Both the position numbers and the translations under genes were made by a program. Of a DNA stretch of 42,295 nucleotides, positions 16,158 to 22,748 are shown piece after piece. Source of the DNA: Pseudomonas putida (lineage in GTDB: Bacteria; Pseudomonadota; Gammaproteobacteria; Pseudomonadales; Pseudomonadaceae); the NCBI RefSeq assembly GCF_028682635.1, contig NZ_JANHLK010000039.1:1-42295 (forward strand), in the 5' to 3' direction. The notes below the pieces were generated by a model. It worked only from the letters and a program-made list of their open reading frames with translations. It was not told the origin of the DNA and ran no database searches. Every line of letters starts with the position of its first letter. Within the stretch, counting starts at the first letter, position 1.

Positions 16158-17111
16158 ATGTACGACTGGCTGAACGCCCTGCCCAAGGCAGAACTGCACC
16201 TGCACCTGGAAGGTTCGCTGGAGCCCGAGCTGCTGTTTGCCCTGGCCGAACGCAACAAGATCGCCCTGCCATGGAGCGATGTCGAAACCCTGCGCAAGGC
16301 CTACGCTTTCAATAACCTGCAGGAGTTCCTCGACCTGTATTACCAGGGTGCCGACGTGCTGCGCACCTCCCAGGACTTCTACGACCTGACCTGGGCCTAC
16401 CTGTTGCGCTGCAAGGCGCAGAACGTGATTCACACCGAACCGTTCTTCGATCCGCAGACCCATACCGACCGTGGCATTCCATTCGAAGTGGTGCTCAACG
16501 GCATCGCCGCCGCGTTGAAGGATGGCGAGCAGCAACTGGGCATCACCAGCGGCTTGATCCTGAGCTTCCTGCGCCACTTGAGCGAAGAGCAGGCGCAGAA
16601 AACCCTCGACCAGGCGCTGCCGTTCCGCGACGCGTTTGTCGCTGTGGGCCTGGACAGCTCCGAGATGGGCCACCCGCCGAGCAAATTCCAGCGGGTGTTC
16701 GATCGCGCCCGTGGCGAAGGTTTCCTGACCGTCGCCCACGCCGGTGAAGAAGGCCCGCCCGAGTACATCTGGGAAGCCCTCGACCTGCTGAAAATCCAGC
16801 GCATCGACCATGGCGTGCGCGCCATCGAAGACGAGCGCCTGATGCAGCGCATCATCGACGAGCAGATTCCGCTGACCGTGTGCCCGCTGTCCAACACCAA
16901 GCTCTGCGTGTTCGATCACATGTCCCAGCACAATATTCTCGACATGCTCGAGCGTGGCGTGAAAGTGACCGTGAACTCGGATGACCCGGCGTACTTCGGC
17001 GGTTACGTCACCGAAAACTTCCATGCCCTGTATACCGATCTGGGCATGACCCAGGACCAGGCCAAACGCCTGGCGCAGAACAGCCTAGATGCTCGTTTGG
17101 TAAAACCCTGA
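16158..17111 (+). CDS. Adenine deaminase (adenosine deaminase family)
   Basis: A 317-residue metal-dependent hydrolase of the adenosine deaminase family. Zinc ligands are His14 and His16 in AELHLHLEGS, His in TVAHAGEEG and Asp in VNSDDPAYFGG. The catalytic glutamate is in HAGEE and HGVRAI is also present. Many databases call it adenosine deaminase, but the P. aeruginosa homologue PA0148 was characterised as adenine deaminase, making hypoxanthine. The short length and the motif EGPPEYIWEAL fit that subgroup. It starts 78 bp after the oxygenase gene in the same direction, so the two may be cotranscribed. Confidence 0.9.
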   Translation: MYDWLNALPKAELHLHLEGSLEPELLFALAERNKIALPWSDVETLRKAYAFNNLQEFLDLYYQGADVLRTSQDFYDLTWAYLLRCKAQNVIHTEPFFDPQTHTDRGIPFEVVLNGIAAALKDGEQQLGITSGLILSFLRHLSEEQAQKTLDQALPFRDAFVAVGLDSSEMGHPPSKFQRVFDRARGEGFLTVAHAGEEGPPEYIWEALDLLKIQRIDHGVRAIEDERLMQRIIDEQIPLTVCPLSNTKLCVFDHMSQHNILDMLERGVKVTVNSDDPAYFGGYVTENFHALYTDLGMTQDQAKRLAQNSLDARLVKP

Positions 17112-17127
17112 GGTTTACCGGACTCTT

Positions 17128-17219
17128 CTGTAGGAGCAAGCTTGCTCGCGATAGCGGTTTGGCACTCAACATTGATGTCGACTGACACTCCGTCATCGCG
17201 AGCAAGCTTGCTCCTACAG
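17128..17219. repeat. REP palindrome (TAGGAGCAAGCTTGCTCGCGAT family)
   Basis: Perfect 25-bp inverted arms at 17128-17152 and 17195-17219. It lies between convergent genes, and its right end contains the stop codon of the ArsR-type regulator. Confidence 0.93.
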
Positions 17220-17948
17220 GGCCATTTCAAGCTCGGTCTGTTTGGCGAACCGGTGAATTTCTCGCTGCCCGGCGGCGGTGAGCTGCAGGGCACGGGAATC
17301 CATGGGCAAGTTCAGCCAACCCGACTGCATGAACAACTGCAGCAACGCCGCACCCAGGGCGCCGCCCAGGTGCGGGCGTCTTTCGCTCCAGTCGGGACAC
17401 GCACACGCGACCTTGCCGTTGCGATGGGCCAGCGCCTGAATGAAGACGCCGCGTGCCTCCAACTGCGTCGCGCCCTTGAGCGTGACCGTGACCCGCTGAT
17501 CGAACTGTTCGATCCAGCCCGCGTCCAGCAGGCGCTGGTAAAGATCGGCGGCCAGGGTGCCACCCAAATGGTCGTCACAAAGCCGTGCGCGCAACAACGG
17601 CGAAGCGCTCGGCCGAGGTTTGGCCAGGGGCGCGGCGCGCTTGAAAATATCCGGGATATCCTGGGGTGCGCTGGCCAGCGTGGCGCTGGCCAGCGCTTCG
17701 ATCGCGGCACCGACTTCAGGAGCCGTCAGGCGGAAGAAGCGCTTTCGCCCACGGGCTTCTACTTTCAACAGACCTCCGGCGGACAACCGCCCCAGGTGCG
17801 CACTGGCGGAGGACGGTGACAGGCCGGCCATCAATGCCAGTTCTTCGGTATGTCGCGCCGAGCCGTCCATCAAGGCCCACATCATTGCGCTGCGCTTGGG
17901 GTCAGCCAGCAATGTGGCTATCTGGCTGATGCAAGGTGCATGTTCCAT
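17214..17948 (-). CDS. ArsR-family transcriptional regulator
   Basis: A 244-residue regulator with a winged HTH (about residues 5-90): ISQIATLLADPKRSAMMWAL then ELALMAGLSPSSASAHLGRLSAGGLLKVEARGRKRFFRL. No ArsR-type cysteine metal site is seen next to the HTH, although a CACPDW motif occurs in the C-terminal domain. The start at MEHAPCISQ has GGGAG upstream; the frame extends further upstream without a domain. The last codons lie in a REP element. It resembles long ArsR-type regulators that sit beside oxidoreductase or transporter genes; its target is unknown. Confidence 0.85.
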   Translation of the reverse strand: MEHAPCISQIATLLADPKRSAMMWALMDGSARHTEELALMAGLSPSSASAHLGRLSAGGLLKVEARGRKRFFRLTAPEVGAAIEALASATLASAPQDIPDIFKRAAPLAKPRPSASPLLRARLCDDHLGGTLAADLYQRLLDAGWIEQFDQRVTVTLKGATQLEARGVFIQALAHRNGKVACACPDWSERRPHLGGALGAALLQLFMQSGWLNLPMDSRALQLTAAGQREIHRFAKQTELEMAL

Positions 17949-18173
17949 GTATTCACTCCCTGTTGAATCGTTTCGTCCTGCTGCCCAGAGATATCTTGAC
18001 CAGTAAGGTGCCGTCGGCCAAACGTGGAAACTGCCATAAACCGGTTTCGCCATGGCGATCGACGTGCGTGTACGAGGCGAACGTTAGTATAGGCCGGTTG
18101 ACCGCCAGATCCTGCCCCCTGCAAACCGCAGATGCTGATAGTTCCTGAGGGAAATTTCGCTTTTTACCTGCGA

Positions 18174-19103
18174 CTAATGATCAATGTCTGATAACCCTGG
18201 AAAATGACTACTCAAGCGCGCGCATCGGCTGGCAAGCATTTCCCGCAAGAGGTTCACCGGCTTACTCAATTGTGCGCGATGGGCGCACAACAGATTCAGC
18301 GGTGCGCGCTCACAGAGCAGCTCCGGCAGCAGCACTTTCAAGCGCCCCGCGAGCACATCGGCGGCCACATCGAGCCAGGATTTGTACGCGATCCCGGCCC
18401 CTGCCAGCGCCCACAGACGCACGACATCGGCATCGTCACTGAAACGATCGCCACTGACGGTCAGGCCGACCTCGCGCTTGCCGTCATGAAAGGTCCAGTG
18501 ATCGTGAACGCGGCTGCCCAGCATGAACAGCAGGCAATTGTGCTGGGCCAGTTGTTCCAGCTGGCGCGGTTCGCCACGCCGGGCGAGATATTCGGGCGCG
18601 GCACACAACACGCGCCGATTGTGGGGGGCGATGGGCAGCGCCACCAGGCTGGAGTCCTCCGGTTCGCCGTAGCGCAGGGCGATGTCCACCGGCTGGCGGA
18701 ACAGGTCGGCGATGCGATCGCCCAGCAGCAGGCGCACGGTCAGCTTCGGGTGCTCGCGCTGGAACTCGTCCAGCCAGGGCAGCAACAGGTTGCGACCGAA
18801 GTCCGACGGTGCCGACAGCTGCAGGACTCCGCTGACCTGATCCTGGCCACTGGCCAACAATCGCCGGCCTTCGTCGAGGGCACTCAAGGCCGCCCGGGCG
18901 TACTCGAGAAAACCTTCACCTTCGGCGGTCAGGCGCAGGCTGCGGGTCGAACGCGCCAGCAGTCGGGCGCCCAACTGCTGTTCGATGCGTTTCAACGCCG
19001 CGCTTGCCACCGCCGCCGACATGTCCATGCCCCGCGCGGCCGCGGACAGACTGCCCAGGTCCGCGGCCCGGACAAATAACTGCAAATCATCGAATCGCAG
19101 CAT
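18174..19103 (-). CDS. LysR-family transcriptional regulator
   Basis: A 309-residue LysR regulator of the AaeR/DmlR-like group. The HTH is at residues 1-60 (FDDLQLFVRAADLGSLSAAARGMDMSAAVASAALKRIEQQLGARLL), followed by the effector domain. It is divergent from the zinc-type oxidoreductase gene with 118 bp between the starts, an arrangement in which such regulators usually control the neighbour. The shared interval is AT-rich near the LysR start and includes TCAA-N7-TTGA (about 19119-19133) as a possible operator. Confidence 0.9.
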   Translation of the reverse strand: MLRFDDLQLFVRAADLGSLSAAARGMDMSAAVASAALKRIEQQLGARLLARSTRSLRLTAEGEGFLEYARAALSALDEGRRLLASGQDQVSGVLQLSAPSDFGRNLLLPWLDEFQREHPKLTVRLLLGDRIADLFRQPVDIALRYGEPEDSSLVALPIAPHNRRVLCAAPEYLARRGEPRQLEQLAQHNCLLFMLGSRVHDHWTFHDGKREVGLTVSGDRFSDDADVVRLWALAGAGIAYKSWLDVAADVLAGRLKVLLPELLCERAPLNLLCAHRAQLSKPVNLLREMLASRCARLSSHFPGLSDIDH

Positions 19104-19221
19104 GCGCAGCCTTTTATTATCAAAAAAATATTGAAAGAGACTGCTGTTTTAGCGGGTTTTATCTTGCGAAGAAATAGCCAATCATCCGCCCATCGAATCC
19201 ACAGTTATCTGGGAGCCTTCC

Positions 19222-20235
19222 ATGAAAGCCGTTGCCTACTACGCCTCGCTGCCGATCAGCGATGAAAACGCCCTGCAAGACATCGAACTGCCGGAGCCGG
19301 TCGCTGGCCCCCGTGACCTGCTGGTGGAAGTCAAAGCCATCTCGGTCAACCCGGTCGATACCAAGGTCCGTCAGAACGTCCAGCCAGAAGTCGGTGCGGC
19401 CAAAGTGCTGGGTTGGGACGTGGCCGGTGTGGTCAAGTCCGTTGGCAGTGAAGTGACCTTGTTCAAGACCGGCGACAAGGTGTTCTACGCCGGCTCCATT
19501 GCCCGCGCCGGGGGTAACAGCGAGCTGCACGTGGTGGATGAGCGAATCGTCGGCCATATGCCGAAGTCGCTCGGTTTCGCCGAAGCCGCTGCCCTGCCGT
19601 TGACCGCCATTACCGCGTGGGAGTTGCTCTTCGAGCGCCTGCAAGTGCGCGAAGGCAAGACCGATGAAAGCCAGAGCCTGCTGATCGTCGGCGCCGCCGG
19701 TGGCGTTGGCTCGATCCTCACGCAACTGGCCAAACAGCTCACGGGCCTGAAGGTCATCGGCACGGCTTCGCGCCCGCAAACCCAAAGCTGGGTCACGGCC
19801 CTGGGCGCCGACCAGGTGATCGACCACAGCCAGCCACTGAGTGAAGCGCTCAAGCACGCCGGCATTGATCAGGTGACCCATGTCGCCAGCCTGACCCAGA
19901 CCGATCATCACCTCGATCAACTGGTCGAGGCGTTGGCACCGCAAGGCAAGCTGGCGCTGATCGACGACCCGAAAACCCTCGACGTGACCAAGCTCAAGCG
20001 CAAGAGCCTGTCGCTGCACTGGGAGTTCATGTACACCCGCTCACTGTTCGAGACCGCGGACATGATCGAGCAGCACAAACTGCTCAACCGGGTGGCCCAT
20101 CTGATCGATGCCGGGACGTTGAAAACCACGGTTGGCGAACACTTTGGCACCATCAATGCGGCTAATCTGCGGCGTGCACATGCGCTGTTGGAAAGCGGGA
20201 AATCCAAGGGCAAGATCGTGCTGGAAGGGTTCTAG
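19222..20235 (+). CDS. Zinc-type alcohol dehydrogenase / quinone oxidoreductase family protein
   Basis: A 337-residue medium-chain dehydrogenase/reductase of the zinc-free quinone oxidoreductase type. A GroES-like N-terminal domain (SVNPVDTKVRQNV, LGWDVAGVVKSVGSEVTLFKTGDKV) is followed by a Rossmann domain with LLIVGAAGGVGSILTQLAKQL. The zinc-ligand cysteines of alcohol dehydrogenases are absent, so the usual name 'zinc-binding' is misleading. It probably reduces quinones or alpha,beta-unsaturated carbonyls with NADPH. It is divergent from the LysR gene. GGGAGCC precedes the start. Confidence 0.9.
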   Translation: MKAVAYYASLPISDENALQDIELPEPVAGPRDLLVEVKAISVNPVDTKVRQNVQPEVGAAKVLGWDVAGVVKSVGSEVTLFKTGDKVFYAGSIARAGGNSELHVVDERIVGHMPKSLGFAEAAALPLTAITAWELLFERLQVREGKTDESQSLLIVGAAGGVGSILTQLAKQLTGLKVIGTASRPQTQSWVTALGADQVIDHSQPLSEALKHAGIDQVTHVASLTQTDHHLDQLVEALAPQGKLALIDDPKTLDVTKLKRKSLSLHWEFMYTRSLFETADMIEQHKLLNRVAHLIDAGTLKTTVGEHFGTINAANLRRAHALLESGKSKGKIVLEGF

Positions 20236-20254
20236 GCATCCTCAGGAATTGGCC

Positions 20255-20295
20255 CTCGGACGGCGATTTTTTTTGTTACAAACCGTCAGTCCGAG
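20255..20295. promoter_or_regulatory. Hairpin CTCGGAC / GTCCGAG after the oxidoreductase gene
   Basis: Perfect 7-bp arms at 20255-20261 and 20289-20295 enclose a loop with a run of eight T residues. It may end the upstream transcript or mark the start of the small-gene leader. A candidate -10 (TACAAT, 20333-20338) follows before the small gene, without a good -35. Confidence 0.35.
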
Positions 20296-20407
20296 AGTTG
20301 ATCCTTGTCATAGAAGCCATCGTAATCGGGTCTACAATCGAAACCTCTGCGAGGAAATCTTTTACCCATCCTTTTTACGCAACGTCTTTTACAAGAGGAG
20401 TTCAGCT

Positions 20408-20578
20408 ATGAAGATCCTGATAAAAGAATTGGCAAAATCCCAGTGGCAGGTCCGCCTGGACCAACATACCGTGATGTTCCGCAGCGAAGCGGAAGCGCGG
20501 GCGTTCACCAATACCCTTGAAGCGCGATTGCACGCTCCCCATCAGATCCCCGACCGCCAGCAGCGTGCCGCTGGCTGA
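20408..20578 (+). CDS. Small conserved protein of unknown function
   Basis: A 56-residue frame, MKILIKELAKSQWQVRLDQHTVMFRSEAEARAFTNTLEARLHAPHQ and ten more residues, preceded by AAGAGGAG at an ideal distance. It has no signal peptide or membrane segment. The sequence suggests a beta hairpin followed by an amphipathic helix (SEAEARAFTNTLEARLHA). I recall similar short proteins in other Pseudomonas but know no function. It has its own leader of about 170 bp and ends 8 bp before the convergent bcr stop. Confidence 0.75.
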   Translation: MKILIKELAKSQWQVRLDQHTVMFRSEAEARAFTNTLEARLHAPHQIPDRQQRAAG

Positions 20579-20586
20579 GTCCGTCC

Positions 20587-21783
20587 TCAGACCTGGGCTT
20601 GCACCAGCGCCCGGGCATTTTGCAGACGCCGGGTGAGCATCGCCGCGCTCACCACCAGAATCCCGCACAGGCTGATGACCATGGCCATCGGCATGGCGCT
20701 GCCGTCGTGCAAAACACCCACCAGCGCCGCGGCGCCCGCCGCGACACTGAATTGCAGGCATCCGAGCATTGCCGAAGCGCTACCGGCGCGGGCGCCCTGG
20801 CCGTTCATCGCGCAGGCCGAGGCATTGGGTAGGATGCAACCCAAACTGGCGATGCAGGCGAACAACGGAATCAGCAACGGCCACAGCTGCGCGGTGTGCA
20901 GCGCGCTGACGGCGAGCAATGCCAGGCCGGCACCGAGGTAGATCCACACGGTGCGCGTCAGCAGGAACGCCGGACCACGCTTGGCTAACAGTCGCGCATT
21001 AATCTGGGCCACCAGAATGAACCCCGCTGCGTTGACACCGAAGTACCAACCAAAGTGTTCGGCCGGGACGCCATAGAGCTTGATGAAGATGAACGGCGAC
21101 CCGGCGATGTACGAAAACATGCCGGCGATGGCGATACCGCCCGTCATGGCATGGCCGAGGTATACCGGGTCTTTCAGCAACCGCCCATACTGGCGAAACG
21201 CCCCGCTCAGGGGTTGGCGTGGCAAATGGGCGGGCATGCTTTCCGGCAAACCCAGTGCCACAGCCAGACCTGCCAAGGCGCTGAAACCGGTCAGCGCGAG
21301 GAAGATCGACTGCCAGCCCGTGGTGTTGACCAGCAAGCCGCCGAGCATCGGGGCAAGGATCGGCGCCAGGCCCATCACCAGCATCAGCTGCGAAAAGACT
21401 TTCGCCGAACCCACCGCATCACATTTGTCGCTGACCACCGCCCGCGAGATCACCATGCCCGCGCAACCGCCCAGGGCCTGCACGAAGCGTGCGCCGATCA
21501 GCCATTCCAGGTTCGGTGCATAGGCGCACGCCAACGAAGCGGCGGTAAACAAGCCGACGCCGATCAACAAGGGAATGCGTCGCCCGAAACGATCCGCCAC
21601 CGGACCGTAGGCCAGTTGGCCAATGGACAAGCCAAGGAAATAAGCGGCCAACGTCAGTTGGACGTGTTGTTCGTCGGTACCGAAGGCGAGCGCCATCGCC
21701 GGGAACGCCGGCAGATAGAAATCGATCGCCAGCGGACCGAAAGCGCTCAAGGCGCCAAGAATCAGGATTGTACGAAAATTCAT
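20587..21783 (-). CDS. Bcr/CflA-family multidrug efflux transporter
   Basis: A 398-residue major facilitator of the DHA1 Bcr/CflA group with twelve predicted membrane segments. Motif A is in GQLAYGPVADRFGRRIPLLIG and the family start LGALSAFGPLAIDFYLPAFPAM is clear. Relatives export bicyclomycin, chloramphenicol or sulfonamides with proton antiport; the substrate here is unknown. About 70 bp upstream is a SlyA/MarR-like palindrome, but no marR gene is adjacent. Confidence 0.9.
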   Translation of the reverse strand: MNFRTILILGALSAFGPLAIDFYLPAFPAMALAFGTDEQHVQLTLAAYFLGLSIGQLAYGPVADRFGRRIPLLIGVGLFTAASLACAYAPNLEWLIGARFVQALGGCAGMVISRAVVSDKCDAVGSAKVFSQLMLVMGLAPILAPMLGGLLVNTTGWQSIFLALTGFSALAGLAVALGLPESMPAHLPRQPLSGAFRQYGRLLKDPVYLGHAMTGGIAIAGMFSYIAGSPFIFIKLYGVPAEHFGWYFGVNAAGFILVAQINARLLAKRGPAFLLTRTVWIYLGAGLALLAVSALHTAQLWPLLIPLFACIASLGCILPNASACAMNGQGARAGSASAMLGCLQFSVAAGAAALVGVLHDGSAMPMAMVISLCGILVVSAAMLTRRLQNARALVQAQV

Positions 21784-21849
21784 CAGGCATCCATGGAACA
21801 GAAGTCGGCAGCCCGACAGTCTAGCCGCGCATGGACGCCTTGAACATTA

Positions 21850-21865
21850 AGTTAGCTCGCTAACT
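21850..21865. promoter_or_regulatory. SlyA/MarR-like palindromic operator upstream of the efflux gene
   Basis: The plus-strand palindrome AGTTAGCTCGCTAACT has 7-bp arms around two bases. Read on the minus strand the core is TTAGCGAGCTAA, one base from the SlyA consensus TTAGCAAGCTAA. It sits between the 3' end of copZ and the start of the bcr-type gene, where it would control the latter. Confidence 0.5.
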
Positions 21866-21874
21866 ATTAAAAAG

Positions 21875-22072
21875 TCAGGCCAATTTCACGCTGTAGCCTT
21901 CTTCACTGATGAGCGCGATCACTTGATCGGCGCTCAATGCGCTCTCGACCCCGACTTCCCTGGCCGCCAGATCGACCCGCACACTCGCCGCCGGATCCCG
22001 GGCCTGCACCGCCTGGGTGATCGCCTTGACGCAGTGACCGCAGGACATGCCTTCAACGTTGAACACTTGCAT
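21875..22072 (-). CDS. copZ: Copper chaperone CopZ
   Basis: A 65-residue single heavy-metal-associated domain. The Cu(I) site is GMSCGHC (Cys11 and Cys14). The fold pattern beta-alpha-beta-beta-alpha-beta ends ISEEGYSVKLA. It carries Cu(I) in the cytosol to CopA. The start MQVFNVEGM follows AAAGGAG. A CueR-type promoter lies about 50-70 bp upstream, so it should be induced by copper together with copA. Confidence 0.93.
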   Translation of the reverse strand: MQVFNVEGMSCGHCVKAITQAVQARDPAASVRVDLAAREVGVESALSADQVIALISEEGYSVKLA

Positions 22073-22113
22073 GGATGACTCCTTTAATGTGCCATTCGAA
22101 AGAGGTGACCTGC

Positions 22114-22144
22114 AGTCTTGAGCTTGCCACCATGGCAAGGTCAA
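22114..22144 (-). promoter_or_regulatory. CueR-type promoter of copZ
   Basis: On the minus strand, TTGACC (22144-22139) and AAGACT (22119-22114) are separated by 19 bp. The spacer holds the dyad ACCTTGCC ... GGCAAGCT (22141-22121), one base off a perfect palindrome. Overlong spacing with this dyad is diagnostic for CueR/HmrR activation. Confidence 0.85.
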
Positions 22145-22231
22145 GTTCTGCAGTGACCTGCCGGGCTGGCAATCGGCTTCGCGCTCGGCCAAGCTGCGGG
22201 TATTTACGATTTGATCCCAGGAGATTCAGCC

Positions 22232-22615
22232 ATGCGCTGGTCAGCTTTCAGCCTGTTTGGCCTGCTCGGCCTTTTCACCGCCACCACCTCGGCCCATGCC
22301 GCCGGGGAGGATTATGGTGTGCTGGTCATTTCCCGCGAGCGCCTGGAAGTCGCAACCAGCTGCGAGATCGGCGTGTACATCCAGGACCAGTTGGCGGCGC
22401 GGCTATTCCAGGAGCAAAGCACCTCGTTCAACCTGCCGCCGGGCAATGTCTCCCTGCGCCTCAAGCTGCTGCCCGGCCAGGCGCCGGGGTGCAACCCGGG
22501 GATGCTGGCGCCGGGTTCGCAGGATATTCAGTTGCGGGCCGGAGATGTATTGAAGTACCGGATTGCGATGACCCAGGATGGGATGTATCTAAAGCGTGCA
22601 GGTCTTGGATATTGA
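22232..22615 (+). CDS. Secreted protein of unknown function in the copper locus
   Basis: A 127-residue protein with a clear signal peptide (residues 1-23, MRWSAFSLFGLLGLFTATTSAHA, cleaved before AGEDYG). The mature part of about 104 residues is beta-rich and has two cysteines (ATSCEIG and PGCNPG) that could form a disulfide. No copper motif such as HxxMxxM is present. CAGGAG precedes the start. It lies between the CueR-type promoters of copZ (facing away) and copA (downstream), but has no CueR site of its own. I do not recognise a named family. Confidence 0.8.
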   Translation: MRWSAFSLFGLLGLFTATTSAHAAGEDYGVLVISRERLEVATSCEIGVYIQDQLAARLFQEQSTSFNLPPGNVSLRLKLLPGQAPGCNPGMLAPGSQDIQLRAGDVLKYRIAMTQDGMYLKRAGLGY

Positions 22616-22624
22616 GTTGCCTGT

Positions 22625-22672
22625 AAAAGATCGCAGCCTGCGGCAGCTCCTACAGGTGTACTGCGATCTTTT
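22625..22672. repeat. Short REP-type palindrome (AAAGATCGCAG family)
   Basis: Arms AAAAGATCGCAG (22625-22636) and CTGCGATCTTTT (22661-22672) are perfect inverted copies. The interior includes CCTGCGGCAGCTCCTACAGG. It is a compact relative of the element at 5589-5665 and stands just before the copA promoter. Confidence 0.85.
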
Positions 22673-22688
22673 GCTTTAAAAATGGCGC

Positions 22689-22719
22689 TTGACCTTGCCA
22701 GCATGGCAAGGTTGATCCT
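22689..22719 (+). promoter_or_regulatory. CueR-type promoter of copA
   Basis: TTGACC (22689-22694) and GATCCT (22714-22719) with a 19-bp spacer. The dyad ACCTTGCC ... GGCAAGGT (22692-22712) is perfect. It lies about 30 bp before the copA start. Confidence 0.9.
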
Positions 22720-22748
22720 GTAGGCATCTTCTACAGGGAGCGTGACCG

